Origin: PALSA-894 sp963757565
Lineage (GTDB): Bacteria > Pseudomonadota > Alphaproteobacteria > Rhizobiales > Xanthobacteraceae
DNA: 64,000 bases
Assembly (NCBI GenBank): GCA_963757565.1
Contig: CAVWSB010000011.1
Coordinates: 1,674,001 to 1,738,000 of the forward strand
Direction: 5' to 3'
Below, one piece after another: positions 36,141 through 45,640 of the stretch. A model generated the notes under the pieces. It saw only the letters and a program-made list of their open reading frames with translations, did no database searches and was not told where the DNA came from. The position numbers were made by a program, and so were the translations under genes. How positions within the stretch are numbered: position 1 is the first letter of the stretch; every line of letters begins with the position of its first letter.

Positions 36141-39100
36141 TTCGCCGCCTCGATCTCCACCGTGCCCACGCCGGTACGGCCGAAGCGATCGGGGCGATAC
36201 ATGTCCTCGACATAAGCCTGTGGCAGGACGTATTTGCCGGGCGACACCGCGCGCACCACGTAGGCGACGGTGAACACCGCCTTGTCGCCGCTCGCGCGGT
36301 CGAACGCCGCAGTGAAGCGGTCATCGCGGAACTCCGAGTGCGTCGGGTCCTTGGCGTCTTCGATCCACGAGAGCGTGCCGGTGTCACCGGACGACACCAG
36401 TCGCGGATTGTCGATCTCGAAGCCCGCCGGCAGGTAGTCCGACACGATGATGCGGCCGAAGCTCGGCTGGCCTTCCGTGATCTTCAGTACGACCGCGAAG
36501 CGTTCGTTCTGTTTCACCTTGCCGATCTCGGCGCGCTCGCCATCGAGCGTGTAGTACAGCCGCTCGATCGAAAAGCCCTTGTCGGCTGCGGGTTCCGGCG
36601 TTACCGGCGCGCCGATCACCGAGACCACCGCCTGCACGGCCGCGTCGCCATTGTTGGTGACGCGCACCGGGCCGGCCGCGAGATCGGTCGGGCGGAAGCT
36701 ACGATAGAGCGGCCCGCGCCGCGTCTCGCCCGCGACGTCGAGCGCCATATTGGCGGTGTCGCGTGCCAGCGAGCGCGCGGCGAGCACCATCCAGGCGTTC
36801 TCCTGCGTCGAGGTGTAGGACGAGAGTGCCCGCGCCGCCTCGATGCGCTCCACCGCCTTGAGGATCGATGCACGCGGAGCATTTCCCTCCGAGGCCAGCG
36901 CCACGAAGGCGGAAGCATCGCGCAGTGCCGAACCATAGTCGGTGCGACCGAGTTCGAGCTTCGGCTGCGGCGCAATGTCGTTGAGCGCATCATTGTAGAC
37001 ACGCTCGGCGCGGGTCTTGTCGCCGAGCATGCCGAGCGCCGCAGCAAGTTGTGCCTTCGAGATCGGCGTTTTCAACGCATCGAGCTTGGTGTCGGCAAGG
37101 TAACGCAGGTCGCCGAGTGGCGCGATGCCGTTGCGCGCGAGCACGTAGTACACATAAGCGAGATCGCTTCCGCCCTGCTTGGCGGGATCGGTCTGATTTG
37201 CCTCGTTGCGCAGATTGTCGAGCGCCAGGCGGAACGCAACATCCGGCACGGTGAAATTGCGCTCGCGCGCCCGCGTCAGGAAGTCGGTCACATAGGCGTC
37301 GAGCCACATGTCGGTGCCGCCGGGCCCCCACAGGCCGAACGAACCGTTCGAGCCCTGGCGCGCGAGCAGCCGTTCGATCGAATTCTTGATGCGATCATCG
37401 ATCGCGGCGTCAAGGGAGAGGTGCGACTCGCTCGCCAGCTCATTGACATAGAGCAGCGGCAACGCGCGGCTCGTGGTCTGCTCGGAGCAGCCATACGGAT
37501 AACGGTCGAGCGCCTTCAAGAGCGCCGCGACATCGAGCGCGGTCGAGGGACCGACCGAGACCTGCACGCCGCCGGTGCCCGGCACCAGATCGGCGAACAG
37601 ATCGTTCGAGATACTGATGCTTTCGTTGCGGGCGATCGGCCGCACGGTGCGACGCGTCAGGATCTGCGTCGCGGGTTTGGCCGCGAGCGTGTAGCTGCGC
37701 TGCATGTCGAAGCCATTCGGCCCGGTGACGCGGACTGCCACATTGCCGATACCGGCCGCTTTCGCGCTGATCGGCAAGCTGACGCCGGTGCGCTGCTTGC
37801 CGGCAAGCTTGACGGTCTGAGCCGCCTGCCCGACTTGCAACGGTCCGTCGGTCGCTACGTTGATCGTGTAGTCACCTGATGGACCTTCGACGTTGTCGAG
37901 GTCGAGGCGAATGGTCCCTCGATCGCCCGTGAGCAGGAAGCGCGGCAAAGTCGCAGTGAGCACGACCGGATCGCGCACGATCACGTCACCAAACGCCTTG
38001 CCGACCTTGTCCTTCGACCAGGCGACCGCCATCACGCGTACGGTGCCGGAAAAGGCCGGAATGTCGAACAGAACTTCGGCCCAGCCGTCCGACTTCACGC
38101 TGACGATGCCTGAATAGAGCGCGAGCGGGGGCTGCGTCGGCGGCGTGCCGGCGAGCGCGGCGCCAGCGGCGTCGCCGCCGGTGCGGATCGACCCGCGCGT
38201 GCCCTGCATGCCGTCGAGGAGCTGGCCGTAGACGTCGCGCAGCTCGGCGGTGAGACGCCGCTGGCCGAGATAATAGTCATCCGGCGCCGGCGGCTTGTAG
38301 TTCGTCAGGTTGAGGATGCCGACATCGACCGCGGCGACAACAATTCGCGCTTCCTCGCCAGAGGAAAGACCGCTGAGCTTGACCGGAACGCGCAACGGTC
38401 CGTTCGGGCGCATCAGACTCGGCAGCGGCATCTCGAAGGCGAGCGTGCGCGCCTTCTTGTCGATTGAGAACCATTGCAGACCGATGGCTCGGCCGGGCAT
38501 CCGGCTTGCCGCCTCGTCGAGCGGACGGCGCAAGGTCGCGACAACATAGGCGCCTGTGCCCCAGTCCTTGCCGACCGTGAGTGGAATTTTCGCGCTGCCC
38601 GCCTGTACGTCGGTGTTCACCGTGGTGAGCAGCTTGTCGGCCACCACGTTGAGCGTGACCTTGCCGGCGGTGCGCGCCGTAACCGCAACCGTCATCGTCT
38701 CGCCCGCCGCGTATTCGGTCTTGTCGAGGGCGATTTCGAGCAAGTCCGGCGTGTCAGCCGAAGCGTCCGAGTAGAAGCCGGCATCGAACGTCACGGACGT
38801 GGGCGGAATGCTGCGATCATCGCTCGACACGTCGAGCCGGTAGCGGCCCCACGTCACGGGGAGCGAAATGCGCCCCGGCTTGTCGACCGCGACATCGATG
38901 CGGCCGTCGGTCACGCGCTGCGTGCTCTTGACCGGTTCGTATTCCCAGCGGCCGTCGCGGCGGTAATACTGATAGCGCCGCTCGATCTTCACGAGTTCGT
39001 AGCGCACGCCCTGCGCGGGAAGTGGCTTGCCGTCCGGCGAAGCGACAATCACATCGAATCCGGCACTTTCGCCCTCGCCGAGGGACTTGCCGGAGAACAG

Positions 39101-41353
39101 CGGCTTCACGCCGATCATGGTGGCGGTCGGTACGATGGGCAGCGTCAGGCTGCGCTCGACCGCGCGCCCGCCGGATTCGACGAGACGCACCGTCACCTCG
39201 GCTTCAAGCGGGCGCGAGGTGTTCGGCAACTTGTCGAGCGCGACGTTGAATGTCGCCTTGCCATTATCGTCGGTCTGCGGCAGGTCTTCGAGCGAGGTCT
39301 GCTCGGTCTTCGCTTCATCGTCGTCGTCATTGACGCCAAACTGGTAGCCGGCGAAGCCCGGCCGCGTGCTGGCGGGCTTGATCTTCATCTCGCCTTCGAG
39401 ATCGAGACTGGATGCGGGCGCCCCGTAGAGGAAGCGGCCATCGACCGTGACTTCGGCCGGCGTATCCTTGGAGAGCTTGCCGGTCGGCGATGCGAGATCG
39501 AACTCCATGCGATCCGGCACATAGTCTTCGACGAGGAAGCTGGTCGAGCCGACCGCAGTACCCTTCGGATCGGTGTAGGCGCGCACCCGGTAGGTGCCGG
39601 TTGGCGCTGCCGAGATCATCGGGAAGGAGAGCGAGCGTCCGCCCAGTCCCTGATCCTGCACGACGGTGCGACGGTATTCGACGCCGTCCGGACGATCGAT
39701 TACCAGCGTCATCGGCACGCCGGTGACGGCGAGGCCCTGCGCATCGCGCAGCAGCGTGGTGAGATACACGGTCTCGCCGGTGCGATAGACGCCGCGCTCC
39801 GCGTAAACGAAGGCATCGAGCCCGGCGGTGACCGCACGCCCCGCGACGCCGCGATCGGTCAGATCGAAGGCCGGGCCTTTCAGGTTGAGAAAGGCGTAGT
39901 CGCCCTTGCCATCGGCGACGAGCATGGCGGCCGACAGACCGCCCTCCCCGCGCGCGAGCCCTGACTCGAAACGCACAAAGCCGTTCGCATCCGTGGTGCG
40001 GGTTGCCAGCACCTCGTTATTGCGCGCGATCAGGCGAACCTCGATGCCGGCTTTCGCCTCGGTGGTCGCGAGCGAATTCAGGAAGACGTTGACGCCGTCA
40101 TTGCCCGAGAATGCTGTCAGGCCCAGGTCAGAGACGATGAACCATTGCGTCGCGAGCTGGCCGTAATCGTCATCGGAGTCGCGCGCCCTGCTCTCGGGCT
40201 GCGCGGTCATCACGTAAACGCCGGGTTTGAGGTCGCCGACTGCCTGATCGATCGGGAAAGCGGTTGTGACGTCGGCGTTGAGCACCGAGTTGATCTTGAG
40301 ATCGCCCTTCCAGGCGAGCTCGCCCTTCTCGTCGCCGAGCCGGCCGCGCTCGTAGGTGTAGATGTTGCGCTGGAAATCGCCGCCCAGCACCGTCTCGATC
40401 AGGTTGCGGTCACCGATGCGGTGGATCTGCACCTTCACGGACGGCGTGTTGACACTGACAACCGGAATGCCGCGCTGGCCGGTTCGCGGCAGCACATAGG
40501 CCTTGCCGGTGAATCGCACATAAGGCGCGCGATCGCGCACATAGATGTTGTAGTCGGTGGACTTCTGCAGTGTTTCGCGCACGGTCGATGGAAGACCGGC
40601 GCGCAGTGTGACCGAATAGCGCTCACCGTGCTTTAGCCCCTCGACACAGAGCTGCTTCTCTTCCGTGGTGATGGCGGGCTTGTCGTTGCCTTCGAGCGCG
40701 ACGAAGGGCGCGAAGTCGGTGCGCTTGCCGGGCAGGTCCTCCGAGAACTGGAAGCAGGCGCGTGGGCTCGCCGCGTCGGCATCGACCGAGTAATCGAGGA
40801 TACGGAAGCCGTGCTGGTCGCGTAGCTCTTCGTAAGCCTGCCGCACATCCGCGACTTCGCGCAGGTCGAGCGCGTAGCGGTAGGCGTCGAGCGCCGGACG
40901 CCACAGCTTGCGCTCGCCGAAGGTGCGGCCGAGCAACACTAGCGCGTCCGCCTCCTCACCGGCATTTCCGGAACGCTGGTAGCCGATGTAGGCGGCGGTG
41001 CCGGCGCGTTCGAGGAAGTTCGAACGCTCGCGGTCATCGTTGGGGCGAATTTGCAGGATGGCACGGGACAGACGGAGCCAGTTGCCGGCTTCGCGCGGCG
41101 CGACCGACACGATCTGCGCCAGCGTCTGCATTCCGGAGCGGAAATCGCGCTTGGCGAAGGCGGCGTCCGCCTCACTGCGCAACGTCGCGACGGGCTTGGC
41201 GACCTGTCCGGACTCTGTCTTGATCTGGGCTTCCAGCCGGACCGCGCTGTCGGCCAGGTCAGATCGCTGGAAGGGTTTGTCGGCGGCAAAGGCGGTGAAA
41301 GTGGAGAAAGCGACGAGCGCGGCGGCAAAGCCGGCGCGGACTGACGCGAGCAT
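36137..41353 (-). CDS. Bacterial alpha-2-macroglobulin family protein (YfhM type)
   Basis: A 1738-residue exported protease-trap protein. Signal peptide MLASVRAGFAAALVAFSTFT precedes a cleavage near AFAAD; no lipobox is seen, unlike E. coli YfhM. An N-terminal helical, TPR-like part (residues about 30-150) is followed by macroglobulin MG repeats, then the thioester site YGCSEQTTSRALPLLYVNEL with Cys about 1289 and Gln three residues on, and the alpha-helical TED domain. The intact CxEQ implies a covalent trap for proteases attacking the periplasm. ATG 41353 follows GGGAGG. Overlaps pbpC; divergent from the sugar kinase gene. Confidence 0.93.
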   Translation of the reverse strand: MLASVRAGFAAALVAFSTFTAFAADKPFQRSDLADSAVRLEAQIKTESGQVAKPVATLRSEADAAFAKRDFRSGMQTLAQIVSVAPREAGNWLRLSRAILQIRPNDDRERSNFLERAGTAAYIGYQRSGNAGEEADALVLLGRTFGERKLWRPALDAYRYALDLREVADVRQAYEELRDQHGFRILDYSVDADAASPRACFQFSEDLPGKRTDFAPFVALEGNDKPAITTEEKQLCVEGLKHGERYSVTLRAGLPSTVRETLQKSTDYNIYVRDRAPYVRFTGKAYVLPRTGQRGIPVVSVNTPSVKVQIHRIGDRNLIETVLGGDFQRNIYTYERGRLGDEKGELAWKGDLKINSVLNADVTTAFPIDQAVGDLKPGVYVMTAQPESRARDSDDDYGQLATQWFIVSDLGLTAFSGNDGVNVFLNSLATTEAKAGIEVRLIARNNEVLATRTTDANGFVRFESGLARGEGGLSAAMLVADGKGDYAFLNLKGPAFDLTDRGVAGRAVTAGLDAFVYAERGVYRTGETVYLTTLLRDAQGLAVTGVPMTLVIDRPDGVEYRRTVVQDQGLGGRSLSFPMISAAPTGTYRVRAYTDPKGTAVGSTSFLVEDYVPDRMEFDLASPTGKLSKDTPAEVTVDGRFLYGAPASSLDLEGEMKIKPASTRPGFAGYQFGVNDDDDEAKTEQTSLEDLPQTDDNGKATFNVALDKLPNTSRPLEAEVTVRLVESGGRAVERSLTLPIVPTATMIGVKPLFSGKSLGEGESAGFDVIVASPDGKPLPAQGVRYELVKIERRYQYYRRDGRWEYEPVKSTQRVTDGRIDVAVDKPGRISLPVTWGRYRLDVSSDDRSIPPTSVTFDAGFYSDASADTPDLLEIALDKTEYAAGETMTVAVTARTAGKVTLNVVADKLLTTVNTDVQAGSAKIPLTVGKDWGTGAYVVATLRRPLDEAASRMPGRAIGLQWFSIDKKARTLAFEMPLPSLMRPNGPLRVPVKLSGLSSGEEARIVVAAVDVGILNLTNYKPPAPDDYYLGQRRLTAELRDVYGQLLDGMQGTRGSIRTGGDAAGAALAGTPPTQPPLALYSGIVSVKSDGWAEVLFDIPAFSGTVRVMAVAWSKDKVGKAFGDVIVRDPVVLTATLPRFLLTGDRGTIRLDLDNVEGPSGDYTINVATDGPLQVGQAAQTVKLAGKQRTGVSLPISAKAAGIGNVAVRVTGPNGFDMQRSYTLAAKPATQILTRRTVRPIARNESISISNDLFADLVPGTGGVQVSVGPSTALDVAALLKALDRYPYGCSEQTTSRALPLLYVNELASESHLSLDAAIDDRIKNSIERLLARQGSNGSFGLWGPGGTDMWLDAYVTDFLTRARERNFTVPDVAFRLALDNLRNEANQTDPAKQGGSDLAYVYYVLARNGIAPLGDLRYLADTKLDALKTPISKAQLAAALGMLGDKTRAERVYNDALNDIAPQPKLELGRTDYGSALRDASAFVALASEGNAPRASILKAVERIEAARALSSYTSTQENAWMVLAARSLARDTANMALDVAGETRRGPLYRSFRPTDLAAGPVRVTNNGDAAVQAVVSVIGAPVTPEPAADKGFSIERLYYTLDGERAEIGKVKQNERFAVVLKITEGQPSFGRIIVSDYLPAGFEIDNPRLVSSGDTGTLSWIEDAKDPTHSEFRDDRFTAAFDRASGDKAVFTVAYVVRAVSPGKYVLPQAYVEDMYRPDRFGRTGVGTVEIEAAK

Positions 41354-41528
41354 CGATGGACCTCCCTGGGCCCCGTCCCGAGGGCCCGTGCATCTCACTT
41401 CCACCTGGGCCGAAGAATTGTCCAGCAATCATGTCCCAATGATGACTGGATATTCATAATCGAAAAAATCTTGCATGAAGGCCGGGTTGTGGGCGGCAAA
41501 CTGCCGCGCGCACGTCCATGATGATCGC
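41354..41528. promoter_or_regulatory. Divergent promoter region, A2M versus sugar-kinase operon
   Basis: These 175 bases separate divergent starts and should contain both promoters. It is more AT-rich around 41436-41475 than its surroundings. No unambiguous sigma-70 site or operator could be assigned. Confidence 0.35.
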
Positions 41529-43010
41529 ATGACGACTGTACTCGGCGCCGATCTCGGCGGCTCAACCGTAAAAGCTGCGCTTGTGTCGCACGCGGGAGAG
41601 ATTCTCGCGCTGGCCTCGCGCAACGCACCTGCACCCGACGCAGGCGGCCTCGTTCCGCCTTCCGGTTGGTGGACTGCCTTCCGCGACGTCTGCGCTACCT
41701 TGAACCACGAAAACCAGCCGGCGTTCGCCTCGGTCGAGGCCATTTCAATCACCGGCGTCACCCGCACCCCGGTTGTGCTCGATGGCTCCGGCGAACCGCT
41801 GATCGGTGCAATCACGGCGCGGGATACACGCGCGCAGACGATCGCGGAACGCGCGGACATCGATCCGGCGACGTGCCCGGAAGCGGCTCATTATGATGCC
41901 TTCCATCCGGCCGCGCGTCTGAAATGGATCAGCGAGAAGATGCCGCACGCCATCGCACTGGCGGCCGCAGTCGTCGATCCGAAGGATTTCATCGCGGCGC
42001 AGCTTACGGGCCGCATCGCCGGCGATCCGATCTCGCTCGCGCGCCTGATCGCGGCAGCGCACCGCACCGACGGCGCCTCGCTGCTGACGCGCCTTGGCCT
42101 GCCGGAAGGTCTTGCGCCCGACCTGCTCGCACCCGGCAGCATCATCGCGCAGGTGCGCGACGGGCTGCCCGAGCCGTTCCACGCGCTGACCGGATGTCCT
42201 TTGGTGATGTCTTCGCACGATACATGGTCCGGCGCGCTCGGCCTCGGCGCACTGACTGCAGGACTGGCCTACAACGTGTCGGGCACCACCGAGACCTTCG
42301 GCCTGCTCACCAAACAGCCGGTCGCGGCTGAGGGATTGATCGACCTGAAATGGGGCGAGGACCTGCATCAAATCGGCGGCCCAGGACAAAATGGCGCGGA
42401 TGTTCTGACCTGGCTCGGTGCGGTGATCGGCGCGCAGACGCCCGCTGAAATTCCGGGCCAGATTGCGCGGGCGCTCGCCGAACCGCGCCACTCGGCGCCG
42501 CTGCTCTTTCTTCCCTATCTAGCCGGCGAGCGGGTTCCGTTCTGGGATACAGATCTGCGTGCGGCGTTTCTCGGGGTATCGCGCGAGCATAGCCGCACGG
42601 ATCTGGTGTGGGCCGCGCTGGAGGGAATCGCGTTGCTCAACCGCGTGGTTCTCGGCCGGGCCGAAGCCGCCGCCGGCATCACGGTGGAAGAAATACGCCT
42701 CGGCGGCGGCGCGGCCCGCAGCGCGTTATGGGCGCAGATCAAGGCCGATGTGCTCGAACGCCCGATTTCGACCGTTACCGTCGAAGAGCCGGGGGTGTTC
42801 GGCGCCGCGCTTGCGGCATTCGTGGCCTTGGGAACATTCGACACCCTGGCACACGCCCAACAACTTCTGGTCCGGGTCGCACGCCGCTTCGAGCCGAGAG
42901 CCGAGAAACGCGATTTCTATCGCACGCTCGCCGAGGTGTTCGGCGAAGCGCACGACGCCGTGCGTCCGATTTCGCATCGGCTCGCGGGCCTTACCGTCCC
43001 TCCCCCATGA
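41529..43010 (+). CDS. FGGY-family carbohydrate kinase
   Basis: A 493-residue sugar kinase of the xylulokinase/gluconokinase fold. The N-terminal ATPase motif is VLGADLGGSTVKAALVSHAG; SHDTWSGALGLGAL and NVSGTTETFGLL are the catalytic and phosphate regions; EEIRLGGGAARSALWAQIKA is the C-terminal FGGY signature; EEPGVFGAALAAFVALG closes it. The ATG at 41529 begins the family core. Its stop overlaps the start of an RbsC-like permease (ATGA), so the kinase probably phosphorylates the sugar imported by that ABC system. Substrate unknown. Confidence 0.87.
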   Translation: MTTVLGADLGGSTVKAALVSHAGEILALASRNAPAPDAGGLVPPSGWWTAFRDVCATLNHENQPAFASVEAISITGVTRTPVVLDGSGEPLIGAITARDTRAQTIAERADIDPATCPEAAHYDAFHPAARLKWISEKMPHAIALAAAVVDPKDFIAAQLTGRIAGDPISLARLIAAAHRTDGASLLTRLGLPEGLAPDLLAPGSIIAQVRDGLPEPFHALTGCPLVMSSHDTWSGALGLGALTAGLAYNVSGTTETFGLLTKQPVAAEGLIDLKWGEDLHQIGGPGQNGADVLTWLGAVIGAQTPAEIPGQIARALAEPRHSAPLLFLPYLAGERVPFWDTDLRAAFLGVSREHSRTDLVWAALEGIALLNRVVLGRAEAAAGITVEEIRLGGGAARSALWAQIKADVLERPISTVTVEEPGVFGAALAAFVALGTFDTLAHAQQLLVRVARRFEPRAEKRDFYRTLAEVFGEAHDAVRPISHRLAGLTVPPP

Positions 43011-43951
43011 TTGCCAAGATCATCGCGCGTTATGGTACCGGAATTGCCGGACTCGTCCTGTTTGCGGTGTTCGCCGCGACAGCGCCGCGCTTTCTCGACC
43101 CAACCAACCTGCTCAATGTGCTCAAGCACGCGAGCGTGCTGGCGCTGTTTGCGATCGGGGTCACACTCGCGCTGGTCACCGCGGAGCTCGACCTCTCGTT
43201 CGCCAATGTGGCGAGCCTCGCGGCAGTCGTAACCGGCTTTCTGGTGCACAAGGGACATCCCGTTCCGCTCGCGGTCGCGGCCGGGCTTGGCGTGGGAACC
43301 ATCGGCGGCTTTCTCAATGGCCTGCTGGTGACACGGCTAAAGATCCCCTCGCTGATCGCGACACTCGGCACCGCCGCCATCGCGAACGGGTTTGCATTCT
43401 GGGCGACGGAGGGAGTCGCGTTTGTCGGTCGCTGGCCAACCGAATTCACTGTGCTGGCGCGAGGCGCGTTGCTCGGCATTCCGGCGCCGGTCATCTGGAC
43501 GGCGGCCGCCGCGCTGATCGCCGTCATAGTGCTGAAGCAAACCCGGCTCGGCCTGCACATGACGGCGACCGGCGACGCGGCCGAAGCGGCCCGGCTCTCC
43601 GGTATCGCGACGATGAGCATGAAATTGGTCGGACTGACGCTGTCCGGCTTCTTTGCCGGCGTGGCGGCGGTGTTGCTCACCGCGAACCTGTCCTCGGCAG
43701 CGCCGAACATGGCGGGCGACTATCTGCTGCAGGCGATCGCCGCCGTGCTGCTCGGCATGACCATGTTCGAGCCCGGTCATGCCAATGTGCCAGGCGCGGT
43801 CGCCGGCGCCGTGATCCTGGCGCTGCTCAACAACGGGCTGGTATTGATCGGCGCGCCCTATTTCATGCAGGACATTCTGCTCGGCGTCACCATCGTGGCT
43901 TCGGTCGCCCTTTCGGCTAGCGTGCTCAAGCGCGCGGCTTTCGCGGTATAG
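43007..43951 (+). CDS. Sugar ABC transporter permease, RbsC type
   Basis: A 314-residue permease of the branched/ribose type: LNVLKHASVLALFAIGVTLA, ALVTAELDLSFANVASLAAV, KIPSLIATLGTAAIANGFAF, and LLQAIAAVLLGMTMFEPGHA with the GAVAGAVILALLNNGLVLIG coupling region. About ten helices. Overlaps the kinase stop. It is followed after 24 bases by the binding-protein gene, so the order here is permease-SBP-ATPase. Confidence 0.9.
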   Translation: MIAKIIARYGTGIAGLVLFAVFAATAPRFLDPTNLLNVLKHASVLALFAIGVTLALVTAELDLSFANVASLAAVVTGFLVHKGHPVPLAVAAGLGVGTIGGFLNGLLVTRLKIPSLIATLGTAAIANGFAFWATEGVAFVGRWPTEFTVLARGALLGIPAPVIWTAAAALIAVIVLKQTRLGLHMTATGDAAEAARLSGIATMSMKLVGLTLSGFFAGVAAVLLTANLSSAAPNMAGDYLLQAIAAVLLGMTMFEPGHANVPGAVAGAVILALLNNGLVLIGAPYFMQDILLGVTIVASVALSASVLKRAAFAV

Positions 43952-43975
43952 CTCGACATCATGGAGAAACAGACG

Positions 43976-44914
43976 ATGAAGGTTTTCGCCCAACTCGCGC
44001 TCGCCTGCGGGCTGATGACATTCGCCGGACAGGCATCCGCCTTCGAACTCGGGATCGTGGCCTTCCAGATGTCGTCCGAGACCCACGCACGCGTCGCGAA
44101 CGCCGCCAGGGACGCCGCGGCCGCCAAGAGCTGGAAGGTTCAGATTCTCAATTCCGAGGGCAGTCTGCCGAAGCACGCCCAGCAGCTCGACGATTTGATC
44201 CAGCGCAGGGTCGATGCGATCGTGGTCGCGATGGGCAAGCCGGTCGAGGGCGAAGCGCAGCTCAAGGCCGCCGCGGACGCGAAAATCCCGGTCATCACGG
44301 TGATGAGCGGCACCAGCGCGCATACGCTGTTCGACATTCAGGCCAACGAATACAAGGTCGGCGCGGAGGCTGCGCTCTATCTCCTCGGCTTGCTAAACTA
44401 TCAGGGTAATATCCTTGAGCAGAAATTCGAGGGCAATGTCGGCACGCGCATCCGCGGCAAGGTGCTCGACGCCGTGCTCTCCGAGAACACCGGTGTGAAA
44501 GTTCTCGCCAGTCACTCGATGGCGCGCACGCAAAGCTGGCGCGATGACGTGCGCAACGGCATGTCGGCGCTGATCCTGCAGAACAAGGGCAAGTTCGACG
44601 GCATCTGGGCCTCTTTCGACGGGCAGGCCTATGTGATCGACGACCTGCTGCGCGAGCAGGGCTACAAGAAGGGCGACGCAAAGCTTGTTTCCATCGACGG
44701 CGGCGCCGAGACCTACCGGCGCATCGCGGATCCGCAGTCGACCGTGCTCGCGACCGTTGCGATCCCGTTCGAACAGATGGGCAAGGCCGCGGTCGATGCG
44801 GTCGATTCGATTGTCGTGCAGAAAAGGCCGAAGGCGAGCATCACGGCCGGCCCCTATCTTTACATGGACGCCGTGCTGGTCGATGCATCGAACGTGGCGC
44901 AGTTCAACAAGTAA
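43976..44914 (+). CDS. Sugar ABC transporter substrate-binding protein, RbsB type
   Basis: A 312-residue periplasmic-binding protein of type I fold with signal peptide MKVFAQLALACGLMTFAGQA. Features: HAQQLDDLIQRRVDAIVVAM, AAADAKIPVITVMSGTSAHT, GTRIRGKVLDAVLSENTGVK, and DGIWASFDGQAYVIDDLL. The second ATG (43976) was chosen because the GGAG around the upstream in-frame ATG at 43961 serves as its ribosome-binding site. Its stop overlaps the ATPase start (TAATG). Confidence 0.88.
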   Translation: MKVFAQLALACGLMTFAGQASAFELGIVAFQMSSETHARVANAARDAAAAKSWKVQILNSEGSLPKHAQQLDDLIQRRVDAIVVAMGKPVEGEAQLKAAADAKIPVITVMSGTSAHTLFDIQANEYKVGAEAALYLLGLLNYQGNILEQKFEGNVGTRIRGKVLDAVLSENTGVKVLASHSMARTQSWRDDVRNGMSALILQNKGKFDGIWASFDGQAYVIDDLLREQGYKKGDAKLVSIDGGAETYRRIADPQSTVLATVAIPFEQMGKAAVDAVDSIVVQKRPKASITAGPYLYMDAVLVDASNVAQFNK

Positions 44915-45640
44915 TGTTGTTGTCGCTACGCGGGATCGGGAAACAATACGGCGCGGTCGAGGCGCTGGCCCGGATCGATCTCGATATCGCGGCCGGTGAT
45001 GTGTTGGGCGTCTGCGGCGATAACGGCGCCGGCAAATCGACCCTGATCCGGATCATTTCGGGCGCACAGGCGCCGAGCCGCGGCACGATGACGTTTCGCG
45101 GCGCGGTCGCCTCCTTTCGCGCGCCGCGATGATGCCTACACGGCCGGCATCGCGACGATCTATCAGGATCTCGCGCTGAGCCCGCGCCTTGCGATCTGGA
45201 AGAACGTGTTTCTCGGCGCAGAGTTGACGCGCTTCGGCCTGCTCGACAAGGCACGCATGCGCCGCGATGCCGCGAGCTACATGGGGAGGCTCGGGATCAC
45301 ACTCACCGACATGGACATCGCGGTCGAAAATCTGTCCGGCGGACAGCGGCAGGCGGTGGCGATCTCGCGCGCGCTGCGCTGGAACGCCGAGCTGATCGTA
45401 ATGGACGAACCGACGGCCGCGCTCGGCGTGAAGGAAACCGCGCAGGTGCTCGACCTGATCCGGCGGCTCAAGGCCGACGGCAAGACCATCATTCTGGTGA
45501 GCCACAATATGGCCGACGTGGTTGCGGTCGCCACACGCGTCGCGATCTTCAAGAGCGGCCGCAAGGTGATCGACCGCGCCATTGCCGGCCTCGACGCCGA
45601 CGGCCTCGCGCACCGCGTGATGACGGGGAAGGACGCCTAG
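44914..45640 (+). pseudogene. Frameshifted sugar ABC ATPase, single-domain RbsA-like
   Basis: The first frame encodes LLSLRGIGKQYGAVEALARI and Walker A GDNGAGKSTLIR, then meets TGA at about 45130. The next frame resumes as AYTAGIATIYQDLALSPRLA and holds signature LSGGQRQAVA, Walker B LIVMDEPTAALG and H-loop VSHNMA, ending at 45640. The break lies in a CG-rich spot around 45120-45135. All ATPase motifs survive across the break, so an indel error is plausible. Only one ATPase domain is encoded (about 240 residues), unlike the tandem RbsA; this matches the single-domain short subgroup. The end overlaps the convergent gene by the four bases CTAG. Confidence 0.78.

Noticed and set aside
35945..37879. 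A 644-codon plus-strand frame within pbpC/A2M
   Set aside because: Antisense to well-conserved PBP1C and A2M sequence; no motif.
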